Shown piece after piece: positions 7,832-14,848 of a DNA stretch of 45,006 nucleotides. The DNA comes from Veronia pacifica (GTDB lineage Bacteria > Pseudomonadota > Gammaproteobacteria > Enterobacterales > Vibrionaceae), in the NCBI RefSeq assembly GCF_001707825.1, contig NZ_LYBM01000040.1:1-45006 (forward strand). The letters run 5' to 3'. The notes below the pieces were generated by a model. The model searched no databases, was not told the origin of the DNA, and saw only the letters and a program-made list of their open reading frames with translations. Position numbers and translations under genes: made by a program. Within the stretch, counting starts at the first letter, position 1, and the number at the start of each line of letters is the position of its first letter.

Positions 7832-8155
7832 TTGCACCCAAACCTTTCACACACTCGCAACCGATAAAAGCGAATAGAAATCACTTCGCTGTACGCTGCA
7901 AATTTCCTCACAAAATATGATGGCTTTTCGAGCGAGCGCACTTAGGCAGCGTTCTCGCCTCATGCCCAGTTTGGTATGCTGCATCCAATAAAATTTATAT
8001 CCCCAGTTTGGTGTTTTTTCCCGCACATTGTTTGATACAAGACTCTGCATGTGAGTGGACTCAAGGCGTACAGACGATGTCAGATTTTACCCATGAATTA
8101 TATTGGACAAATCGTAGGAATTATATTGGACACTTTGGGGTATATAACACTGTTA
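7832..8155 (+). repeat. Duplicated regulatory segment, copy B (upstream of the ParA operon)
   Basis: It matches 6191-6491 closely over its whole length. The main difference is an extra ~22 bp in which GAATTATATTGGACA is duplicated (about 8094-8135). It ends in ACTGTTA; from the next base the two copies diverge completely. A short frame from 8077 (MSDFTHELYWT...) ends at 8190, just before the ribosome site of the ParA gene. Confidence 0.85.
7965..8036 (+). promoter_or_regulatory. Three operator-like repeats, copy B
   Basis: CCCAGTTTGGT at 7965-7975 and 8002-8012, and a weaker CATTGTTTGAT at 8026-8036. The 37- and 24-bp spacings match copy A exactly. TAAAAT replaces the TATAAT of copy A. Conservation of both repeats and spacing suggests a protein-binding array. 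Confidence 0.5.
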
Positions 8156-8199
8156 GATTGAAAATATACATCGAAGCAAATCACATTTAAGGAGTGTTT

Positions 8200-9024
8200 G
8201 TGAAAGTAATATCATTTATCAATATGAAAGGCGGTGTAGGAAAGACAACGTCGGTTGTGGAAATGGCAACAATATTGGCCACTGATCACAACAAGAGAGT
8301 CTTACTTATTGATATTGATCCTCAGACCAATGCGACATTTTCATTCGTCCGTTATGATGACTGGAGTGAAAACATATCAAATAATACAATTGCAGATGTT
8401 CTTGGTAGAAATAACAATTTATCTAGCAGAAGTGATGAGTACGACATAAATAATGCTGTAATTGAAGATGTCGCAGGAATCTCAGGTCTAGACTTAATAT
8501 CTTCACATCTGAGTTTAACCTTTCTCGATTTAGATTTAAGCTCTCAAGCAGGAAGAGAGAAAATACTATCTAGGCAAATAAAGAAACTAAATAAAGAATA
8601 TGATTATGTACTCATAGACTGTCCACCAAACTTAACTCTTGCACCTCAAAATGCACTTGTTGCATCTAACCATATAGTAACTCCAATAGTACCAGATTTT
8701 TATTCATTCTTGGGCCTACCTTTACTGATTAACAGAGTGAAGAAATTAAGAGAGGAGTTGGAGATAGATGTTACCTTTTTAGGATGTATGTTCACAAGAG
8801 TTGAACGAAATACAAGCCTTCATTCTGAGTTCATTCCAAAAATTAGAGAAGTATGTGAAAATGAACGCATTCATAGTTTCAACACTATAATTCCTAAAAA
8901 CATAAAAGTGAGCGAAGCTAGCTCATCTAGCTCACCTGCTAGAATTCAGTATCCTAATGAATCTGGTGTGGTTTCATACGGCAACCTGGTTAAAGAGTTG
9001 TTATTGACTCTGGAGGGTAATTAA
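8200..9024 (+). CDS. ParA/MinD-family ATPase, first gene of a cassette operon
   Basis: A 274-residue P-loop ATPase. The GTG at 8200 is chosen because GGAG lies 5 nt upstream and MKVISFINMKGGVGKTT then fits the family start; a GTG at 8194 would overlap that site. Deviant Walker A KGGVGKTT is at residues 10-17, followed by LLIDIDPQTNAT (A') and YVLIDCPPNLTL (Walker B). It lacks an N-terminal DNA-binding domain, as small ParA-type ATPases do. Such proteins usually position or partition cargo on DNA or membrane. Here no ParB or centromere is visible; instead two unrecognised proteins follow in the same operon (TAATG overlap with the next). Strongly AT-rich, unlike the core genes. Its role is unknown. 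Confidence 0.85.
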   Translation: MKVISFINMKGGVGKTTSVVEMATILATDHNKRVLLIDIDPQTNATFSFVRYDDWSENISNNTIADVLGRNNNLSSRSDEYDINNAVIEDVAGISGLDLISSHLSLTFLDLDLSSQAGREKILSRQIKKLNKEYDYVLIDCPPNLTLAPQNALVASNHIVTPIVPDFYSFLGLPLLINRVKKLREELEIDVTFLGCMFTRVERNTSLHSEFIPKIREVCENERIHSFNTIIPKNIKVSEASSSSSPARIQYPNESGVVSYGNLVKELLLTLEGN

Positions 9025-9497
9025 TGGCTAAGCATCTCCATGACCTTGAAAGAATATTAAAAGATTTATCAGACTATGAAAAGAAGGGTTTAGACACTTC
9101 ATATCTTAAGTCTTTTATTAAGCAATACAAAGTATTTATCGACATCAACAATCTAGGTTCTGATATTTCTTCTTACTCTTATGAAGATAAATTGGAAATC
9201 ATTAGGGAGATAATGTCTGATAGATCAATATTTCCAAATATTAAGGACATTATATTCTTTGCCAACGAAGAAATGGATGTTGAATTTAAGTCCCAAAATG
9301 CTTCAAGAGACACTACAATTTCTCGAATAATTAAGCGTGTAGAAAAAGATCCTGAAGTTAAGCGTAAGTTAAAGAGGTCATTACTTTGGGCTATTGAAGA
9401 TGCTGGATATGCCCTAAAAACTAAATCGCATTCATCAAGAAAAGTAAGCAACTCCATTGAGCTAAACAAATGGGTAGAGATACTTAAGGACTTATAA
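9024..9497 (+). CDS. Unrecognised protein, second gene of the ParA operon
   Basis: 157 residues, highly charged and predicted mostly helical, with no signal peptide or membrane span. The start ATG at 9024 overlaps the ParA stop (TAATG), so it is translationally coupled and probably works with the ATPase. The C-terminal half (SRIIKRVEKDPEVKRKLKRS) is basic, and the rest is rich in Lys, Asp and Ile. No family is recognised. An adaptor between ParA and the third protein is one possibility, but this is inference from coupling only. Confidence 0.75.
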   Translation: MAKHLHDLERILKDLSDYEKKGLDTSYLKSFIKQYKVFIDINNLGSDISSYSYEDKLEIIREIMSDRSIFPNIKDIIFFANEEMDVEFKSQNASRDTTISRIIKRVEKDPEVKRKLKRSLLWAIEDAGYALKTKSHSSRKVSNSIELNKWVEILKDL

Positions 9498-9500
9498 CTA

Positions 9501-10193
9501 GTGAAAGAAATTATAGAGTCTAATGCTCAAGAAGATTACACAAAATATGATTGTCACTTCAAAAGTTTCTCAGATAAAACTTTAGACAAGTACAAAGAGG
9601 TAGGGTTCTATGAATGCTACCTCAGAACACTGTACTTTAAAAACTGGAAAGAAGGACTTAACTCAATTAAAGAAGACAACTTGAACCATTTAATGGATGA
9701 ACTACATCAAGATGTTAATTCTTCATATTATTTGTCAAGCATAGGTCTTTATAGAACGTCAAATATGCATTTGAGAAGTTTAATCGAACTCTCTCTTCAA
9801 AGTATATACTTCTACCAACACCCTGTTGAATTAGAGAAGTGGGAGTCTGGAAAGTTTGTAATTAAACACGATAAACTTAAAGATTATATAAAAGAACACC
9901 CTAGGTTCTCAGATAGAGAAACTAAAAATAAGATTTCATTGCTCGTTGAACAAATATCTAGCAAGTGGAAATTTTTCTCGAAACATATACATGCTGAATC
10001 TCTTCAATACTTCCAAACTCAGAAGGAGTCTGAGTTTAATCAAGAGTTTTCTGACGCTGAATTTGGAAAATGGAAGAAACATTACCTAGAAACCGTTGAT
10101 AAAATAAATACTCTATTTGCTCTATTTTTTAGTGATGAACTAAAAAGATTTCCTTTTAATATTAAAAGCTTAATCAAAATCGAGTCGGAGTAA
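9501..10193 (+). CDS. Unrecognised helical protein (HEPN-like?), third gene of the ParA operon
   Basis: 230 residues with a GTG start 3 nt after the previous stop. Largely helical. The middle (YYLSSIGLYRTSNMHLRSLI, then ELSLQSIYFYQHPVELEKW) and a later FSKHIHAE recall the four-helix HEPN-like proteins common in toxin and abortive-infection systems, but the R-x4-6-H motif is not clear, so the assignment is tentative. It ends just before an attC-like site. Composition is AT-rich like its two partners. With ParA and the 157-residue protein it makes a complete three-gene unit of foreign origin, possibly a defence or maintenance module. Confidence 0.7.
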   Translation: MKEIIESNAQEDYTKYDCHFKSFSDKTLDKYKEVGFYECYLRTLYFKNWKEGLNSIKEDNLNHLMDELHQDVNSSYYLSSIGLYRTSNMHLRSLIELSLQSIYFYQHPVELEKWESGKFVIKHDKLKDYIKEHPRFSDRETKNKISLLVEQISSKWKFFSKHIHAESLQYFQTQKESEFNQEFSDAEFGKWKKHYLETVDKINTLFALFFSDELKRFPFNIKSLIKIESE

Positions 10194-10198
10194 TTTCA

Positions 10199-10253
10199 AT
10201 CTAACAAGTGCATCCAGGTGACGCCTACGGCGCACCTGATGCAGGCGTTACCC
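10199..10253 (+). repeat. attC-like integron recombination site (short type)
   Basis: It begins ATCTAAC (RYYYAAC) and ends GCGTTACCC. The inside is a near-perfect hairpin: TGCATC and AGGTG on the left pair with CACCT and GATGCA on the right around a GCCTACGGC-containing centre. The size (55 bp) and form match short attC sites of marine gammaproteobacteria. It follows the third gene of the ParA operon by 5 bp. After the G|TT crossover point the sequence becomes the same TTACCYAAAAACCCC element as in the other module. Confidence 0.75.
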
Positions 10254-10280
10254 AAAAACCCCTTAACGGGGTTTTCTTTT
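10254..10280 (-). terminator. Terminator shared by both modules, copy 2
   Basis: AAAAACCCCTTAACGGGGTTTTCTTTT; same stem as at 7729-7756 with one base changed in the loop. It directly follows the attC-like site and precedes the repressor tail stop on the minus strand. Confidence 0.75.
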
Positions 10281-10281
10281 A

Positions 10282-10605
10282 TCAATCTTTACTCATTGTC
10301 ATAGCGACACGACCCAGAACTTTGATATCGCTCTCGGCCAGTTCTAAACGTTCGCCATTGAAATCAATCACCAGTTTACCCGGTAGACGTTGAATCTGGT
10401 TTACTGACAAACTGCCCTCAATGTCGATCCGGTATTTGCCGCTGGTCGGTTTGGTTTCTGACTGGTCGATAAAATAACGGTTATCAGATTGTTCTACTAT
10501 AAGGGCGTTACTCTCTGTAAGCCCGTAAAAATCCAGCGCCCCAATATCAAGGTTCACAAACCCTGTGTCGACGAATTCGCCATTTTTAAGGCTGTGAATT
10601 TTAGG
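10282..10605 (-). pseudogene. Phage repressor (S24/CI-like) C-terminal remnant R2
   Basis: About 107 codons open on the minus strand, reading KNGEFVDTGFVNLDIG, then SDNRYFIDQSE, GKYRIDIEGSLSVNQIQRLP, GERLELAESDIKVLGRVAM and a final MSKD. This is the C-terminal dimerisation/peptidase-like domain of a CI/LexA-type repressor. An in-frame TGA lies just upstream, where the sequence turns into the 83-bp repeat (10619), so the DNA-binding domain is missing. The last ~20 residues are duplicated as R1 at 7755. It is probably the relic of the regulator that once bound the CCCAGTTTGGT operators (inference). Confidence 0.65.
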
Positions 10606-10618
10606 CCATCATGACTAA

Positions 10619-10701
10619 TCGCGGCAAACGGCGTTTCAAAGTAAATAGAGATGTTCAAAATAAGGGCGGGATTATACAAGGTGATTGGCAAACATATAAG
10701 C
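10619..10701 (+). repeat. 83-bp direct repeat, copy 2
   Basis: Same sequence as 5696-5778 with about 3 mismatches. It cuts into the 5' side of the repressor remnant. With copy 1 it brackets a 4.9-kb segment holding the integrase remnant and both cargo modules, so it may mark the right end of an island. Confidence 0.8.
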
Positions 10702-10866
10702 CCCCCGCCCTGTCCTATGAACGTTGATATGCATTGCTCTTAATTAATAATCGATGTTTGCGTGATGTGCCTGAAATTACCACCATGCATTTGAATTAAG
10801 GCTTTGAATATCGTTTCTTAAAAGCAAAAGGCTTTTCTGTCAGTATTTTTCCTTTTAGGAGATAAC

Positions 10867-11340
10867 ATGCAGTTTTACAGTGCCGAAGAATATCAGCCAT
10901 CTTGCCAAGCCCTATATCAAAGGTATCAGCACGAGATACAGGCTTTACTTCCTGACGCCGTGATTGAACACATAGGGGCGTCTTCTATTCCCGAGGCCAT
11001 ATCTAAAGGTGACTTGGACATACTTGTTGGAGTGAACGGCAAGGATCTGGAGAATGCCGTCACAATTCTCACAACATTAGGCTTTAAGGAAAAGTCCGAT
11101 ACGCTGAGAACACCTGAGCTATGCATGTTAGAAAGTACATCAGGTGAAGATGTCGCCTTTCAGGTTGTTGCTCATGGCGCGGAGTTTGAATGTTTTATCG
11201 GTTTTAGAAATAAGCTCCGCGAAAAACCATTTTTAGTCCAACAATACAACGCGCTTAAAGTGTCTTGCGAGGGCTGGCCTCAAGATAAGTATCGTCTTAA
11301 AAAATCGGCGTTTGTCGAGACTGTTTTAACGCAGGAATAA
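10867..11340 (+). CDS. GrpB-family protein (nucleotidyltransferase-like, UPF0157)
   Basis: A 157-residue protein after a good ribosome site (AGGAG, 6 nt before the ATG). The pattern IEHIGASSIPEAISKGDLDI is the GrpB/UPF0157 form of the minimal nucleotidyltransferase core (G-S-S/T...D-x-D), here with D-x-D as DLDI. It is shorter than typical GrpB proteins (~170-180). Substrates are unknown for the family. It sits alone in the accessory stretch between two repeat copies, a usual neighbourhood for such cargo. Confidence 0.75.
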   Translation: MQFYSAEEYQPSCQALYQRYQHEIQALLPDAVIEHIGASSIPEAISKGDLDILVGVNGKDLENAVTILTTLGFKEKSDTLRTPELCMLESTSGEDVAFQVVAHGAEFECFIGFRNKLREKPFLVQQYNALKVSCEGWPQDKYRLKKSAFVETVLTQE

Positions 11341-11436
11341 TATTTATCGTTTCAATACCTCTCTTCGCTATCTTCCCCTAACGTTAAAAGCAGATCGGGG
11401 CGAAAAAGTGCTATTTCAATTTATATCGAGGGATCG

Positions 11437-12216
11437 ATGCAGAACAAAAAAGTACAAGAAGCATACAAATCTTATTTTATTTTCAATAACCAACGTACTC
11501 TATCTACTGACTTACTCAGTGAGCTCGTCATTAAAGAATCACCTTGTATTACCACCTACATAGACAAGACACGTCGATATGATAATCAAATTATCATTAA
11601 AGACATTTGTGACGAAGATATCTTGGCAAACAGCCTAATGTTATTCGACAGTAACTTATCACCAGAAATTTGTGTTGAACCCAAAGCAAGTTCGCCGGAA
11701 ATCAATACATGGTTAACAGATCATGGATTTATTCGAACCTTTGAACATGAATTTCTCCAGATAGAAAATCTAAGCGCAATCGATATAAAAAGCACCGCAG
11801 ATACTATTAGGGTTGAGCGGTTGGAAGAAAGTAACGCTGATGCATTTTTAGCCTTGCTAAAAACGTCTGGCTTGCAATGTTCAGATAATATTTGGCTGCA
11901 AAAGCGCTCGCTTTATTGTACCGATACATTTCGTTGCTATGTGGCGTTAATAGACGGTAAACCGTGTGCCTGGGCAACAAGCTTTATTGATGGTGATTAC
12001 GCGATATTAGCCAACGCCTTTACACAGGAGGAATATCGTGGAAAAGGTTGTCAAACCGCATTACTTTCATCACGAATAAAAGATGCCATCGAGAATGATG
12101 TGAAAGTATTGCTCACGGACGTCGAGGCCAACAGCATCAGCGGCCGTAACTGCCAGTCTTTTGGTTTCTCAAGCGTTGGTGTAAGAAGCGTGTGGTGTAG
12201 GAAGCGTGTGGAGTAA
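11437..12216 (+). CDS. GNAT-family N-acetyltransferase
   Basis: A 259-residue protein; ribosome site GAGGGA before the ATG at 11437. The C-terminal half is a GNAT domain: AFLALLKTSG, CYVALIDGKPCAWATSFI (strands 2-4), the acetyl-CoA loop EEYRGKGCQTALL (about residues 198-210, fitting Q/R-x-x-G-x-G/A) and LTDVEANSISGRNCQSFGF. The N-terminal 100 residues are a less conserved extension with a degenerate GNAT look. The acceptor is unknown. The last codons fall in a 16-bp tandem repeat (12181-12212), so the C-terminus CRKRVE may be an extension produced by that repeat. Confidence 0.8.
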   Translation: MQNKKVQEAYKSYFIFNNQRTLSTDLLSELVIKESPCITTYIDKTRRYDNQIIIKDICDEDILANSLMLFDSNLSPEICVEPKASSPEINTWLTDHGFIRTFEHEFLQIENLSAIDIKSTADTIRVERLEESNADAFLALLKTSGLQCSDNIWLQKRSLYCTDTFRCYVALIDGKPCAWATSFIDGDYAILANAFTQEEYRGKGCQTALLSSRIKDAIENDVKVLLTDVEANSISGRNCQSFGFSSVGVRSVWCRKRVE

Positions 12217-12302
12217 GAAAGATTGACCGAAATCAGGTTCACGCTGACCCCTTGTATGCCCCTCACTAAAAATAGCGTTACCTTTAAATATTTCGCACAT
12301 AC

Positions 12303-12360
12303 CGGTCGCGAAAAATAGCGTTTCAAAACAGATAGGATTGTTGGTAATAACGGCTGGGGC
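12303..12360 (+). repeat. Diverged third copy of the dusA-upstream repeat
   Basis: GGTCGCG, then AGCGTTTCAAA, ATAGGATTGTT and AATAACGGCTGGG align in order with copies 1 and 2 (GGTCGCG, GGCGTTTCAAA, ATAGGGTTGTT, AATAAGGGCGGG). Weaker similarity to copy 1 extends about 70 bp upstream. It may be the far end of a second, older insertion holding the GrpB and GNAT genes. Confidence 0.55.
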
Positions 12361-12591
12361 CATAGAGTTTGACCGGTAAACTAATGAGTCCCGGCCTTAT
12401 TTCTTTCACTAACGTTGACGATAAAAAATAAGCAAGTTAATTAGAAAAGTCTTATGCGAATAGTATCCGGAAATATCGATATACTCTGATAATCCTCCGC
12501 CCACTGGTTACTATGAAAACCCTGTAAAAATAATCGGCTTTGACTTCCCTGGAATATGTCTACGTCAGGCAACGAATACTTAGCCTGTCAC

Positions 12592-12789
12592 TTATCTTTC
12601 AATGTAAGAGCCGTTGAACTGGGGCTGGTCACGGGCGGATTCAGCAGCCCAATCAATCGCATCTTTTTTAATTCTCGACTCATCGCCACTCAGCCGGTAT
12701 TTTAATTCAACCCGCTGTTTATAAACAATTTTAATAGCACAAAAATGGCGATAGAGTAAGGGCAGAACAGTCAGGTTAATGTCGTTGAA
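12592..12789 (-). pseudogene. Possible C-terminal gene fragment, unrecognised
   Basis: A 65-codon open frame on the minus strand with no ATG, GTG or TTG start. It ends in a protein-like stretch, VELKYRLSGDESRIKKDAID then WAAESARDQPQFNGSYIER. The residue pattern (charged, Trp/Tyr, balanced) looks coding, unlike the flanks. It is best read as the 3' end of a decayed gene. No family is recognised. The rest of 12217-12823 holds only the repeat copy at 12303 and the ribosome site of the next gene. Confidence 0.3.
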
Positions 12790-12823
12790 TTATCAGGTAT
12801 TTGCTCAGTATATGGAGGTTTAC

Positions 12824-13318
12824 ATGACTATCCCCCAGCAATCAGCACTTCGGGAATACGCAAAAGGCGCTTACTTTTCTGACAGCTTCTCTGTCACCAC
12901 TGCCCGCAAGAATAAAGTGGCTCTGGATATATTTATCGAGATGGCGCAAGAAATGCCCTCTTGGATATCTTTTCTGATGGATAGGCGAAACCAAATCGTT
13001 TCTAAACTCGGTTTAAAAAATCTTGGCAGGTTTCAGGATCTTAAACCCGGTAAAACAGCAAACGCATACAAACCCGGCGACAGGGTCGGTATTTTCACAT
13101 TAATAAGCAGCACAGATGATGAGGCAATTTTCGAAGATAGCGATAAACATCTGGATGTTCGTGTCTCCATTCTGCGCGATGTCAGTGGCGATAAAGAGAC
13201 AATACACGCCACCACAGTGGTTCACATTCACAACATGCTTGGCAGGCTATATATGTTCCCTGTCATCCCCATTCATAAGCTGATTGTTCCAGCATCTTTG
13301 AAGACACTGACGAAATAG
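12824..13318 (+). CDS. DUF2867-family protein
   Basis: 164 residues, start at 12824 chosen for the GGAGG 6-10 nt upstream; a GTG-type start 45 nt earlier lacks one. Family features: YFSDSFSVT near the N-terminus, PSWISFLMDRRNQIVSKLGLK, PGDRVGIFTLISS, the conserved KHLDVRVSI, and the closing HNMLGRLYMFPVIPIHKLIV. This matches DUF2867, a small soluble family of unknown function with a ligand-binding SRPBCC-like look. It stands alone. Its product has no signal peptide or membrane span. Confidence 0.75.
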   Translation: MTIPQQSALREYAKGAYFSDSFSVTTARKNKVALDIFIEMAQEMPSWISFLMDRRNQIVSKLGLKNLGRFQDLKPGKTANAYKPGDRVGIFTLISSTDDEAIFEDSDKHLDVRVSILRDVSGDKETIHATTVVHIHNMLGRLYMFPVIPIHKLIVPASLKTLTK

Positions 13319-13359
13319 GCCTGTTTATAAAACGGAAATAAGATGCTGTATTTACTGGT

Positions 13360-13398
13360 ATAAAAAAAGGCAAAGCAGGTTACCGTTCTGCTTTGCCT
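13360..13398 (-). terminator. Terminator of the lipase gene
   Basis: An 11-bp perfect stem AGGCAAAGCAG (13368-13378) / CTGCTTTGCCT (13388-13398) with a 9-nt loop. The T-run lies on the minus-strand side only (TTTTTTTA), so it serves the minus-strand gene ending at 13517. Confidence 0.8.
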
Positions 13399-13516
13399 GT
13401 TAATGGGCATTATTGGAGTTCAGCGTCGACTTTTGAAAAAGCACATCAATATATTTCTATTAACCGTCGTAACGAGTAAATCACTTGTGCTCTTCAGATA
13501 ACGCCCATTGTCTTGA

Positions 13517-14848
13517 TTAGCGGAACAATTGGTCGACAACCTCTCTGATAACGCCTCTTTCATGACTGGGCCATAATTTTAAATGCGCAGCGGGAGTGTA
13601 GTCGCCGAAGAAGAATCGACCAACATGCGGCCCCTCTCTGTGAGCCTTTGGCTCGCCAAAAGTATGGTAACTCGACGGCGATGCGGCGCCATATATAGGA
13701 TCATCATCTAAGCCAACATTCAAAACGTTTGCATTTCGTGCAAAATATGGAGAAGAGAAGCCTACATAGGTGGCATCATCTAGAGGTCCACCTTTATATC
13801 TCTCATCTGCGAGTTCCGCGATATTGTTTACATACCATCCGCCAAGGCTGTGGCCTGACACAACAACATCAAGGTTCTGTTCCTTCGCATATTTGTTAAC
13901 TTCATCCATCAAAGGCAAAAAATCATCCGTGGGGATGCCGGATAACGAAAATAACATATTCGCATCCGTTTTAATGTCCTTCAGAAGTGCTAATGGATCT
14001 TTAGCAAATTTATTTCCCTCGGTACCACGGAACGAAACGTGCAGTTTTCCTGTGTCCTTGTCATGCCATACGGAAGCCTGTCCATCCAAAGTGCCGTGTT
14101 TGCTTTTACTGTCTAACGTGTACACACCATTTTTGTAGCTGTACGTCGAGGGCAAGCCGTCAAATTCTACAAGGTCCAGATTCCTGTCACCCAGATGTTT
14201 TTTCGTCGCTTTTGTTACGTTATCTTCATACGCTATGTGAGAAAACATCAATGCATCATAAACATCGTCTTTATGATATGTCGTTCGACCAGCACCTTCT
14301 CTGGGCGACTTGTGCGTAATTTCTCCCTTCACACCATCAACTTCGTAGTGCTTTTGATTTTTAACATTGGGATCCCCTTTTATTTGTACTGCTCCTGATA
14401 AACGACGGGTCCATCCTTGAGGTACAACTTTACGCGCACGGCGCTCAGGTGATTTATCAAACCCTAAAAAACCATCAATCTTTCCGAGAAAGCGACTGAA
14501 CAAGCCCCTCTCTCTTCCGTTTGTAGATGCTTCAGTGCTATATAATTGGATTCGAGTGTCATCCCCGGTTCCGGGCGCTTTACCCTCCTCGCTCTTGGTG
14601 AAAGGCTTTTCTTGCAGAGTTTTGAGAAGAACCTGATTTGACTCAATATCTTTTGGTATTTTTGATCTGAATGTTTTTTCGTTTTGCTTTACTTTCGTCG
14701 CAAGCGCTTCGCTATTTACGTTATGTCTTTTCGGTCTTTTTTTTGTTTTAATTTTAGCGTCTGAATTTGTAGCGCTATTGTCTGTTTTCTTAAAAGATTT
14801 TGATTTATATGCGCTTTTTGTTGTTGCCCTATCAATAGACTTAATCAT
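13517..14848 (-). CDS. Class-3 lipase-like protein without signal peptide; possible secreted effector
   Basis: A 443-residue alpha/beta hydrolase of the lipase class 3 type. Visible are VSFRGTEG (residues ~271-278, oxyanion region), the nucleophile elbow GHSLGG with Ser334, an acid candidate in GLDDDP (about 380-383) and His422 or His429 (AAHLKLWPSHE) as catalytic base. The first ~110 residues are Ser/Thr/Lys-rich, hydrophilic and apparently disordered (TTKSAYKSKSFKKTDNSATN) with no Sec signal, a pattern seen in type III or type VI secreted lipases. The gene is flanked by AT-rich DNA and has its own terminator; no secretion genes or chaperone are adjacent. Lipase fold is well supported, secretion is inference. 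Confidence 0.75.
   Translation of the reverse strand: MIKSIDRATTKSAYKSKSFKKTDNSATNSDAKIKTKKRPKRHNVNSEALATKVKQNEKTFRSKIPKDIESNQVLLKTLQEKPFTKSEEGKAPGTGDDTRIQLYSTEASTNGRERGLFSRFLGKIDGFLGFDKSPERRARKVVPQGWTRRLSGAVQIKGDPNVKNQKHYEVDGVKGEITHKSPREGAGRTTYHKDDVYDALMFSHIAYEDNVTKATKKHLGDRNLDLVEFDGLPSTYSYKNGVYTLDSKSKHGTLDGQASVWHDKDTGKLHVSFRGTEGNKFAKDPLALLKDIKTDANMLFSLSGIPTDDFLPLMDEVNKYAKEQNLDVVVSGHSLGGWYVNNIAELADERYKGGPLDDATYVGFSSPYFARNANVLNVGLDDDPIYGAASPSSYHTFGEPKAHREGPHVGRFFFGDYTPAAHLKLWPSHERGVIREVVDQLFR

Noticed and set aside
7847-8050. Minus-strand frame across operator copy B
   Set aside because: The same frame is broken by a stop in copy A, and it runs through the operators; no coding support.
8008-8190. 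Plus-strand 60-codon frame ahead of ParA
   Set aside because: Its first part is operator DNA; only the 37-codon leader from 8077 is shared with copy A, and that is treated as a leader rather than a gene.
5696-10701. Intact prophage or mobilizable island
   Set aside because: No structural, replication or packaging genes; integrase and repressor are both truncated.
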